This document shows, one piece after another, positions 1 to 12,300 of a stretch of 64,000 bases of DNA (position 1 is the stretch's first letter; each line of letters starts with the position of its first letter). The position numbers and the translations under genes were made by a program. Below the pieces are notes generated by a model, which saw only the letters and a program-made list of their open reading frames with translations, had not been told where the DNA came from and did not search any database. Location: assembly GCF_014839805.1 (NCBI RefSeq), contig NC_051135.1, forward strand, positions 10,109,291 to 10,173,290. The letters run 5' to 3'. This DNA comes from Manduca sexta. Taxonomy: Eukaryota; Arthropoda; Insecta; Lepidoptera; Sphingidae.

Positions 1-160
1 ATTACATCATTAAACTTGAACTTCTATTACACCTCTAAATTCGTTATACATACTGCACACGGTAAATTATGTAAGTGCAATACTGATTAGTTTGTAAGAG
101 CTTTATAACAATACAAATAAAACCCTATACACACATTTATAAAATCCATATTGCCCGCAG

Positions 161-308
161 AGCTGCGCGAGCGCAGGCGAGTTATGGCCAATGGAGAGGC
201 CCGACGGCATGCCGGTCATCCAGTCGCTGGAGGTGATGTGCGGGAAGGACCACATGGACGTGCATCTCACCTTCTCGCATCCTTTCGAAGGCATCGTATC
301 TTCTAAAG
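161..308 (+). CDS. ZP gene (+), first visible coding exon: linker and start of ZP-N
   Basis: Acceptor TTGCCCGCAG ends at 160 and donor GTCAGT starts at 309. It encodes 49 residues plus one base (phase 1 out). The first roughly 19 residues are linker; ZP-N opens with the first conserved cysteine in LEVMCGKD and runs to FEGIVSSKG. It enters in phase 0, so at least one upstream coding exon (signal peptide, start codon) is outside the window. Confidence 0.85.
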
Positions 309-3300
309 GTCAGTATTATAATCTTAATAATTGAAGTCCCTTTAAAGGTTCTTGTTGTATTTTATTTTGATTTTTCTAAAAGGTTTGTTTTGTGGTTGTA
401 TTTTCATAGTTTTGGAAAAAACTGTAAAAATCCATCCGTGAAATCATTTCTGACATTATCGTTGTGATAATTAAATGTGTAATTAAGTGTGATATAAGAC
501 GCCAGATTCAACGTAGCTCGTTTCGACAGTCTCTTGAATGACCATTGCACTTCACATTAAGTCAATCACTATTGTTTTTCCATAAACATTTGCGTAATGT
601 TCACACATCGGGTAGAGAAGCCTATATATAAGTCGGGAATTTTTAATGAGTTAATCTTACGGACATATAATTATATCGTCTTTTAAAGATTTACAACTAC
701 CATTAATAACAGAATTATGTCTAAAAGAACCTAAATTAAAAGAAAATTCGTGTCTACGAAAATCTCATTAAACGCCTTACAGATTTCATTAAAGACTATA
801 AAACAGTACTCCACCCTTCCCGACACAGAATCACGTATCGCGTACGAGTAACTCAGTATTCAGAGCGGCTCTAATTGTGCCGGTTAATTGCCGTGGTTTC
901 ACTAACAATTATGACGGTAACATGCTGAATTATTAATAATGCGCACGGCCCAGTTCGGTACTTACGGTTCTTTTACGCCGTTCATGAAATGAGGGGAATG
1001 ATAATGCCTTGTTAACAGATAGAGTGTCTCGATGGCGCAGTTGTTGTGCTACGACACCGCTCTGATCCGGGTTCGAAATCTGAGTCAGGCAGGGGTATAA
1101 GCAGGCCGTTTGGTAAAATCTGACACAAAGTTATTTATCAGTCAAACATATTTTTATCATAATTATTATGAACTTTTTCCTAAGGAATAAGGATGTTTTT
1201 TATGTAAAACATAAAATACCTGTCATATTTCTACTCAAAGAGCATGCTGACAAACAACGTGTTGCGCCTCCTGTGTAGCGAGGCTTTTTAAAATTGCCTA
1301 AATTTATTTAAACAATTGGCAATAAAGCTCAAACATTTCTATTGTTTTATTTTAATTTAAAGACTCGAGGGCGTCAATTAGTAATTAACTTCGCATTTTA
1401 CAACGTAAAAAGTAGTTTTGAAGTACAAATTAGGGTGCATATGCAACTAATTATTGTTGTTAGAGAAATTTTATCTCATAATTTTAGTAAATAAGTATCT
1501 AACTTAAAATTTTCAAAGTAATTTCTGAGAACTCTAAATGTTCTTATGTTGAACTTCACTGTTTGTCTAATGTTGTACCATATTTTTGGGTAGGACCATG
1601 ATGATACTTTCTAACTATATATGGAACGCCCACAGGCTCCTAACTCTTACATTGTTTTAAAATTGTCAGACAAGTACCCAACCCAACTCTGGCCTACACA
1701 TTGATAATTATTAGACCGCGGTACTTTCATCCAGAAATTCGAATTAAAAAGTACATATCTGTATTGCGTTTCATACCTTGAGACTTACGACTTAAAGTCG
1801 CAAATTCTTGGTAATTACTATTCGACCAGTTCCGTTGCCGCTAAAGACTTTACTATAGTACCAATCCACGTGTATTTTCGCATACGAGAAACCAACTGTA
1901 AAGTAAGGAAACTATCATTATAATAACCGTTAAATGATTGAAAAGCTTGTAATGGTATAATTAGTTCCATGTGAGATGCAAACGTTGGGTGTTAAGGTAT
2001 CATTCCGAACATAGAGACATGCTACACATTTTGTCGGTAAGTATAGCTTGTAGATATATGAGCCGATTTCTAAACATGAAGTTGTAGTGCATTTTCCATC
2101 CTTACATCTATGTTTTAGAATAATTTCTTCATAATATAATTTCTATGGTTATTGCTGTAGTGTATTCGTGCTAGTTTTTATGTTATATTTTTACAACTGG
2201 AAGATAAAATGTATGTATAAACGTAGTCTTATTTAGTAATAGCAACATAGCTTTTCAATTAGTGTTAAGTACGTATCATATAGCAATTTCTATGCTCTCA
2301 TTACCATAAGACATCTATTTTAATGATATATAGCACTATAGTTACATATAACTGTATATTAGTTATAATGTCCATTAAATCAAAACTGTCTGCTAACAAC
2401 TGACGAATTATATAAGGCATTGATATATTCCAAAACTCCATACATAAACGAGACTTATTTAATAAAACACAGCTGACCTCATAAAAACGCAAAATTCAGG
2501 AGCTTTAATCAAAACTACACCTTAAATCTCAACGCTTGTAATTCTAATTGGATGTGACAATCGTATCCAATGCAATTGTTATTCTAAATTAAACCTTAAA
2601 TGATGGTAGTAACATCTATAATTATAAATACTGGTAAGATGCTAAACGTTAAGGTGTTGCAGGCCAGCACGGCGACCCGCGATGCGTGTACGTGCCGCCC
2701 TCTACCGGACAGACGTACTTCTCGTTCAGGATCGCGTATGCTAAATGCGGCACAAAGCCAGGTAAGCTATTTATTAATAATATTTATTTTATAGCCCTAT
2801 ATATTAAGTCACTGTTGAACATCGGCTTCTATACTGCTAAGAGTAGACATACGTTTAGTTCGGTTGGCAGACTTAATATACCTTCCAAATATTCATGTAT
2901 TCGTACTTCGTAGGTAAGCAAATATGCCATGTGAGTATGAAAATATTGAGAATAGACCTTTTTCCTCCATCACTAAAATGAACGATAATTGTCAAATAAT
3001 ACAAGTGTGGTTAGAAAAGTCAGTGGTTTGAGCCTTGTGGCAGGGTTCGAACTTACTATTTCTCCGGTCCTTTCCACTCCAAACTAGACTAATACTTATT
3101 ATTAGTTAATTATTAATGCACAAATAGAATATAATGACAAACTAGTGTTACCTGAGACTCGCCGAGCTTCGCCGCTCGATGCCATAAAATGCGTGCCACT
3201 GCTGATCCTGGCTTACAGGATTTATAGTGGTGTGTGTGAGGGCGAGAATATCTCTTCAAATAGGACATAACAGTTAGAGTTAAGGCGAAGTTAAATTTAA

Positions 3301-6300
3301 TATAAGCTATTAGTCAAACAATTTTTAATACGAACTAATTTCATACTATTCCAATGAATGAAGTTGGTTGAATTCTAAGTTATTCTCATACATTTTCATA
3401 AAATTAATCATAACGATAAAAGTAATTTATATTTTACGCAACTGTATGAAATAATTCAGTATTAAGACATTACTTTTATCTTCATCTTATTGTTATCAAA
3501 TGTTTATGTAGATTAGTTGAATAATTATCATAAATCACAATATAATGATTTTATGCGTTATGTTTCTTATACCATAACGAGTGTGCATAATTACATCATA
3601 AATCATATTTTTGCATTTGTTTTTACTGTATTAAATGATATATTAAAACCTCATATATATGGTGCAATTATTGCTAGCAATTGCAGATTTTTGATATATG
3701 TTAAGACTACATCAATTTTATCGAGAATTGCTTCGCCGTTGCGCATGATCAGACGGCTTAAATGTTTTAAAGTAATTATTGCTTACGACTATTTCTATCA
3801 ATAATTGATCTGTTTAATTCAGTCTTAAGACTGACTGCCCCCGTGTCATACTATTGTATTTCGTACGCAAGAAGTTGACAAAGTCTACGCTACGCCTTAG
3901 ATATGCCTAAATATTATCATCATGATGATGGTGCTGTTGAAATTCCAATCATAGTGTCATAATATTAGAGTATACTATTTAACTTAAAAACCCCCGCCGC
4001 GCCGTCAGCGGGCGCCGGGCTTTATTGGGGTCGAATGAACAAGAGTTCAAAAGGCAGACTACTCAATTTAACCCCGCTCTGAAGTATTTATCAACTGTGA
4101 GAAAATTTATGTCCATAATTCAAAAAGCATCCTCTGGCGCCTATCCACGTTTAACTATTCGATATGGTAATAAAAGAAACACTTCCACTATACCTTACTG
4201 ACGTAGATTGTTAGTATTTTGAAAAAAATCTTACTGCAATAATTGGAGATATTAAAATCGAAAAAAAAAAATGTTCCGACAATTTTTTTGTTAGGAGATT
4301 ATTTAAAAAAAAGATGGGAATCTTATAGTTTATAAAATCCAGTTTAGACGTTATGATAAGTTTTAACTTTTAATATAATGTAAAATAAGGCTTAGTACTC
4401 ATAAATACATTTTTAACCCTTTCATTAGAACAGAACTTTCATTTGGACATCATCGGTATCGAAGAAGCAAAAGTTTAATTAGGTATCCATATTAAATTCT
4501 AATATAATTGCGCATCCTCATACAATATCAATTGCAGTAATAGGTGTATATAAACTTTCATTAAGTCCCTATCATTAGTTAGCTAATCAAATCATGTTCC
4601 GGCTTGACGGGACGAAATGGACCGAAACTAGTGTGAAATCGATAAATACGTTCCAATGCGTTAATGACACCGTTGTATTTAATCGATAATAAATCGTTTC
4701 TACGAATCGATTTCTATAATAGTAATCGGGTAGAATTTTTAAGCGTGATTACTTAGAATTGAAATTTTAGTAAATATATTTAACATTAAGAAAATTATTT
4801 AAGGATACATATTTCTTTTTAATATAGTATTTTTCGTAAAAAACTTAATTGCAATTATTATTTGCAAGTAATTATAAAGTAAGTGTTTTGCTTAGAAAAT
4901 ACATTTATGAATTAAGAAAACTTTTTAAGGATACATGTTTATTATATGAACGCAGTATTTTTTTATAAAAAATATGAAGTTATTTAAATTATGAACTGTG
5001 TTTGCTATAACATGATTAAGTTATAAAACCATAATATGTATAAATACGTTAACGTAAATATAAGGAAACAGTAATTATAGCTTGAACAAACGTGTTACAT
5101 ATTGTGGTATACGCCTTCGAATGAATTAAATTATGATCTTACTACCCGTAATTATAATAATAAATCACGTTCGGAACATTAAATATTACACGAACCATGC
5201 AAACTGTGTAAAAATGTTATGGTTTAAAATACTATTTTTACTTCTAGAATTTTCCGAGCATATTAAAAGTTGTTTTAATTTTTAATAAGTAATTATTATG
5301 GTGGGTATTTATTTCCCTTGGCTCCTTTATCACTTTACGCGTTTTGTACCCGGGTAAAAAAAGAAAGAAAGTAATAACGGAGTAATAGTAGTTATTGTTT
5401 TAAGTTTAAAATATACACCATTAATATCTTGGTTATTAAACAACTACCATATTAATGGATGGGTATAAGAATTGCGAAATAAGTCCTTCAGCCATATTAA
5501 TAAATGCATAAAATATATAACAGATACACCTTACCCACAAAAAGTCGAATCAAAGGCGCACGTGAAAATCTGGCACTTCAATAATAATTGGGAATGTATA
5601 CCCTAAAGATATAGTTCGATGAACATGAAAAATCAGGACATTTCTTTTAAACTAAGGCTGGCCCAAAATGGCACGGTTGAGGCATATTATATAATTTTTT
5701 TCATAAGTAATGACGGGAGATTTTTTTTAAGGAATAATACTAATCTTTTCTAAATTTGTTCACATACCTTTTAAATTGATACTTTGAAAACTACTATACT
5801 ATACTACATTAACGAAACGGCGATAGCCTAGTTGGGTGTGGAACGGACTGCCGAGACGAATGTCCGCAGGTTCAAATTTCTAAAATCATGTGTGTATTCT
5901 TTGTGAATTATCGTTCGCTTTAACGGTGAAGGAAAACATCGTGAGGAAACCTGCACATCTGAGAAGTTCTCTATGGGAATTTCGAATGTGTGTAAAGTCT
6001 ACCAACCCGCACTAGGCCAGCGTGGTGGACTAAGGCCTAATCCCTCTCAGTAGTAGAGGAAGCCCGTGCTCAGCAGTGGGCAAGTATATAATACAGGGCT
6101 GATATTATTATTATTATTATACTACATTATACTTTTTGTTTAAAGTGAACCTTGTAGTTGGTTAGTTTAATTAAACCATAATTACTTTTTAACAAAACTA
6201 TTAGCCATTAATTTAACATATTAAACAATAAAGCTTCACCATTCCTTCTCTACCTTTACAACCATGAATTTGTTTTAAAAACCGATCTCAATATTAGTTA

Positions 6301-9300
6301 CTGCAGGTTCCATTTATCTCAGAAGATCACGTCGGAAACACGATGTTCTTATAATTTATGTGACAAATGAATGCAAGAAACGGGCGGTTCGTACTGGCGT
6401 TTCCGTTCGGTAAGGGATATATTCCTGCAATCAGTTTGCATTTCTATGATACTAATTAGTTGGAAATGATTTGTTGGTTCTAGTTCAAGGAATAATGAGG
6501 ATAGATTTTGATTTGAAGAAAAATAAATAAATAAGACTTAGATATTTTGAGAAATTAGGTTACCATTTGCTTCAAAATACTGTACTTAATAAAAATTATT
6601 AGATTATAAAAATTCATTTATTGATGGTATTTTAAAATATAAGATTATGGATACAAAATAAAATTAGGAGTCTACTCAACAACTTCTGTTGATTCTACAA
6701 AGAAGATTTGTAAATCTTCTGAGTATTTACTCAGAAGTTGTTGAACAGGCTCCTAATTTTATTTTGTAGCATTTGCTACTCAACACATAAATTTATAAGC
6801 CGACCAAATACAAAAAATAATACTGATCAATGCTTCCAACTAAATTGTTATAAAATGAGTACTATCCATATTAGGTGTTTATTACGATAACTAACATATA
6901 TTTACTCGAGTTGTAAAACAGGCTTTCAATTAATTATATAGTACTCGTGTTCTTATTTTGATTTTTTCCATTTTTTTTTTACATATTTTACAGCCAGTTA
7001 CAAAGGCATATACAGCAATGTCAAAAAGGAAATGGTCAGCAAAACTTTTTACTAACACGTCAGCAGGGCGTGTTTCAAAGACATCTCAAGAAATATAGCT
7101 CTGTTTTGAGTTATAGCTGAAGATATTTACGAGTGGTTTGACGTACAAATTGCGTTCAATATTATTGCTGATTTCACACGTTGCAAATGTTTTATCTCCT
7201 AACACTGTTTTTGCATTGAAATATTAAATCATACGAGAAATAAAGGATTTGTCACAATAAATCTTTGAGATTTACACATAAAGTAAGAATGACTTTTGTT
7301 AAGTATTATGTGACATAGATATGTTTTGTTGATGGAGATAAAAAAGGGTAAATTTCAGATAAATTGTTGATCCGTATCTCAAACATATTGCAAATATGAT
7401 TTTAAAAGTATATTTAGATGCTTATACTAAATATCAAATTAATCAATGCGGAGTTCTTTTACACAAAAAAAAATTGGAACAAAAGTCTTTTTTCTACCGG
7501 CACAGCAATGTGACGCCACTGAACCTGATGGAAAGCGGATTGGGGTCCAATAGCATGTCGACTGACGAGAGATGATTACTCCTTGACAGTCGTTACAATT
7601 ATGCCGGCCTGTTGGAACCGGATATACACAGGCAGATTCCGAAACGCGACACACTTACGTAAGCCACTATGGCGGGTTTGAACACCCTATCTACGGTGGT
7701 CGCTATCCATGGATATCAAATATATCCTACCACATGCACGATCTAAAGTTCACTGATTTTAGAAAAAAAATATTTCCAAGAAAATATACTATTTATAGAA
7801 CTTTTTCATGCATACCCAATCTGTTCCAAGTACTTACCAGAAAACTCTAGAGTATCTTCGATGATTAAGTATTCTTTACGATAAAAATCGCTAACAACTT
7901 GAAAACACATAAGCTTATCAAAAGAGGTCGTATGTAGAAAACGCTGGTTCTTCAATGGTATTTATTAGCGTATTGTCAGAAAAGGCTATCAATTTCCACA
8001 GCTTCCTTTCAAACGTGTTGCTATTAGTGTTAGGGTTATCTGATGTCATTCGGCTCGTGTATGATTGCCTTAATGCCTATTTATGTGTTTATGATGCCGC
8101 TAAAGAGTCGGATATAAATGATTATAATAATTTATTAACGGATACTGCGTTCCTTTGTGATAAATGACGTTTGTAAATGGAATATGTAAATTATTTTGAC
8201 TGTCTCGGTTGCGTAGTTGTTTGGAGGTTCGACGGGAGTGGTGAGGTCTTGGGTTCGATGCTCGGGTCGGGTAAAGTGATGATTTTTTCTTAGTACCAGT
8301 ACGGAGTCTGGAATTTGTTCTGAAGTCTGATACGGTGATAGGCTCGCCCCATATCACATTACGGGACGAAATAGACTTGGCAGAATGTGGATGCACCAGT
8401 TGCACCTCTGCCTACCCCTTCGGGCATAAAAGGCGTGAGTGTATTATATGTATGCAAATTATTTTTTTTGGTGCTATTTCCATTTTTTTTTGCCTGTAGA
8501 TAATTACTGAAAAGGTTATGACGAATTTGATGTAAATTCAAAACCAGTATAAGTCAATTTGACAATACTGGAAATACATTAACAGAGAATGTATAAAAAT
8601 ATAATTTCTTGATACATAAACTAGTCAGTATCAATTACACAACAACATTTATTTCATTGGTAATGGTAGCCGCTCCTTAAAATAACTCAAAGGCAGTGGA
8701 ACACAAAAACTCTACCACAGCACACTTAACTTAAACTTTACAGCCGCAATCTCCATATTAACTTTCCGTTTAAAATCGCGCTTTAATTCCACCTAACCGT
8801 CGGTAATTCGCAACAATTTAGCTATAAATCTGCTCATCGAGTTTACCGCGCGTTGGTCCCATTTCAACAATGTCGCTGTGAGTTTTTCTCGTTGATTCCT
8901 AGCCGCGTCCACTATGGGCAGCCAGCTGGCGTGGTAACGGGCGTCCCGCTCATTCTGCGAACGCCGCTCGTGCGCATTGTTTCTCAGAACCGTCGCCACA
9001 CCGACCGCATTGCGCACCACACAAAGCCCATATTCCCATAACAACTCCGCTGAAAGATACCATCCCTCAATCCTTTCAAGCTCTTCGTATCGTTAAACGT
9101 TCTGAGGACACCCTCAAGCTAATTTCGACTTTAAGTGCTGTGCTGATGTAACCAACTCGAGTGATTAATGCTAGTGTATCGATGAGGGAGTTAGCTGGAA
9201 GCGCTTAGGGGTCAGTTTCGCTTGAGCGACTTCGACCCGTAGTCGGCCCGATCCGCGTTCTTTGGACGGCATCAACTTTTTATACTAGTACATCCGCATA

Positions 9301-12300
9301 GGTACAGTCTTACCAATAATAAGGATTTAAAAATTAACTTTTTAGTCACGAAATATGTGCGATTACTGGGAACCTGTTGGGAAGGCGGCCCGAGTATCAC
9401 GTTCTAAGAATGTTTTCAAAGATGATCTCACCGTTACATTTCTGGTTCTGTTGATCCTTGGAACATCACGGTGCAGTTGTTTTAGTACATCATGTTTTAG
9501 ATCCTTTGCGTTTTGATAACAGTTGTCCATAAAGCCGCTTGTAGCGTTCGCAAAAATGTTTTATAACATATAAAAAATATTTGAAACGTGATATTTTTAA
9601 AGACTATATAGAAAATGCTTTTCCTTAATATCTAACAGCTAGAGGATGATAGTATAGAAGCAAAGACTAACTAGTATGTGTTAAACTGAATCAACATCAT
9701 TCAGAACTTAGAATTACAAATACATGACGCTCCTTCCTCACACTGAAACATCAATAAGACTTATTTAGTGTCTAGGTAGAAATAACAAAATTTCTTTAAA
9801 GGCCATCGTTTGGTACAGAGTATGTCTTAAGAGAAGATATAGAAATTCTTTAAAGTAAAATTCCATTTCTGTTTAATGTAGAAAGGTATACTTTAATAAG
9901 AATTCCAATTGCAGACCTCCACGGTCAGTTCTACGAGAATACGGTGGTAGTTCAATACGACAAGGATCTGCTGGAAGTGTGGGACGAGGCGAAGAGGCTG
10001 CGGTGCGAATGGTTCAACGATTACGAGAAGACAGCGTCCAAGCCGCCGATGGTCATCGCTGATTTGGATGTCGTGCAGTTGGATTTTAGAGGTATATAAA
10101 GCAATATCTCTTATAATTCTGGATTTGACCTTATCCTATGAAACGTTCTAGATACGAAAAATTCTGGAGAGGTTTTACAAATGGAAATCTTGAATTCGAT
10201 TCTCAAGTCTGGCTGTATACGACAGCCTATCCATTTGAAAATTATTCTTCCTGGGAGTTTCAGTTCCATGGTAGTTATGCCGTTAATGTAGTAGTAGTTG
10301 TAAAAACAATTGGACTCAGCAAAGAATAATTCAAATCCGATTAATGATTTATAAAATCTCAAAGGAGTTTCCAAGAGATTTGTATCAAAATACATTACTT
10401 GCAGGTGACAATGTGGATTGCTGGATGGAGATCCAGGCTGGCAAGGGTCCCTGGGCGCCGCCGGTGTCAGGCATCGTACCGTTAGGGTCCACCCTGACCC
10501 TAGTCGTTGCCATCAACGATTATCGAGGTAAGATCTTGAAAAATTTAAAAACAAGTGGAAAATTTTAGATGACAGGTGCTCTTAATTTATCCATCTGGAC
10601 CTAATTTTAGGGAAGTCTTATTACGAACAATATTGTGATAATGCAAATCTAAAATAATTACATGTTTCCTTCTATAGAGGAACATAGGTAATATCGTTTT
10701 CTCAATAATTTCAATCAAAGAATGTTAAACCATACTATCAGTTCGGACGTGATAAATCGTTGCAAGAAATATCAAATACAATCTGAGTTATCTCAAAACG
10801 AATATAATATTATATCTCTTATTTATCTCATAGTAGTTTCCATTGACCATAGCATTATTATATTAAGTTCTATGGAACTTGCATAGAAAGTATAAGTTCT
10901 TTCTTACCACTCTCCATGCTATAAATTACCAAAATAACTAACATCCGTGCCTCTTAAATTTATCCCCTTTTTTGTCTGACCAGTACTTAAATAAAATGTG
11001 TGGCGACTTAACTATTTATAATAGGTTTAGAATTAATATTATTATAAAAGTAAAAGCTATTAATATCTGGGTCATTAATGAGTTGAGTTGTGTAGGCTCG
11101 GGCAATATGTTGCGGTGTTCAAAATATTTTGAATAATATCGCTATAAAATATCTTAACATACTTTAATACATTTAATTGGATTATTAATTTTCTTTTCCA
11201 TTTTTCATATTGATTTGCTGTAGTTTGATGTTTCGTACATTATGAATCGTGAACACGTTTCGAATGATTTATTTGGAAAGTTAATTTTTCATGAATATTT
11301 CACTATAATCATCATCATCATCATCATCATCATCAGCCTATATCTTTGTCCACTGCTGGACATAGGCCTCCTCCAATATACGCCATTTTACCCTGTCTTC
11401 GGCCTGTCGCATCCAGTTCTTACCAGCGACCTTTCGCAGATCGTCACTCCACCTAGCTGGAGGGCGTCCTACACTACGTTTGCCGAGCCGTGGTCTCCAC
11501 TCAAGAACTCGTTTACCCCATCGGTTATCGGTTCTTCGACAGATATGCCCTGCCCACTGCCACTTCAGTTTGCTAATCCTGTGTGCTATGTCGATGACAT
11601 TGGTTCTCTGACGAATGACCTCGTTACGAAGTTTATCCTTCAGAGAAACTCCGAGCATAGCACGTTCCATAGCTCGCTGAGCGACTTTGAGCTGGTGGAC
11701 CAGCCGTACTGTGAGCGTCCACGTCTCGGCACCGTAGGTCATGACAGGTAGGACGCACTGGTTGAAAACCTTCGTTTTCAGACATTGTGGTAGAAGTGAC
11801 GAGAAAACCCGACGCAGTTTGCCAAATGCGGCCCAGCCCAGCTGGATTCTCTTTTTAACCTCCCTCTCAAGGCTGTTTCTTCCTAATTGCAGAATCTGCC
11901 CAAGGTAGGTGTATTCGAAACAACTTCGAGAAGGTGGCCATTGACAACGATAGGTCTTGGATCTAGGTGGTCATTGATCATAAGTTTTGTCTTATCCAGA
12001 TTCATTGTTAGACCTATTCGCTGTGAGGCCGAAGCTAGGCTGTTTAGCATCTGTTGTAGTTCCTCCAGTGTTTCTGCCATTATCACTATGTCGTCTGCGA
12101 AACGCAAATGCGAGATGTACTCACCATTTATGTTAATGCCCATACCTTTCCAGTCCAGAGTCTTGAACAAATCCTCCAGTGCGCTTGTGAACAGTTTTGG
12201 GGAAATAACATCCCCTGTCTCACCCCTCTGCGCAGCTGAATGGGTCCCGACTGCTGGTTCTGTACTTGGACACACATAGTGGCAGATTTATATAGACATC

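Larger units (their letters stand above)
2762..9914 (+). other. Intron of the + ZP gene (7.15 kb, repeat-rich)
   Basis: GT-AG intron. It holds the foldback element near 3662-3807, a small GC-rich patch at about 3990-4030, the SINE at 5812-6118, the inverted repeat at 6652-6768, a repeat at 7490-7736, the SINE at 8198-8455 and the GC-rich minus-strand island at 8648-9290. The rest is AT-rich without visible signal. Confidence 0.7.

Noticed and set aside
1021..1110. tRNA gene-like A and B boxes (also at 8198, 26123, 39600, 51100)
   Set aside because: No closed cloverleaf could be drawn, and conserved non-tRNA sequence follows; these are SINE heads.
2600..2913. Two open frames of 64 and 75 codons over the small exon at 2663-2761
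   Set aside because: They read the exon in wrong frames; the third frame continues the ZP domain.
3517..3804. 95-codon + strand frame
   Set aside because: AT-rich, and its 3' half overlaps a repeat that recurs at 52388; no protein features.
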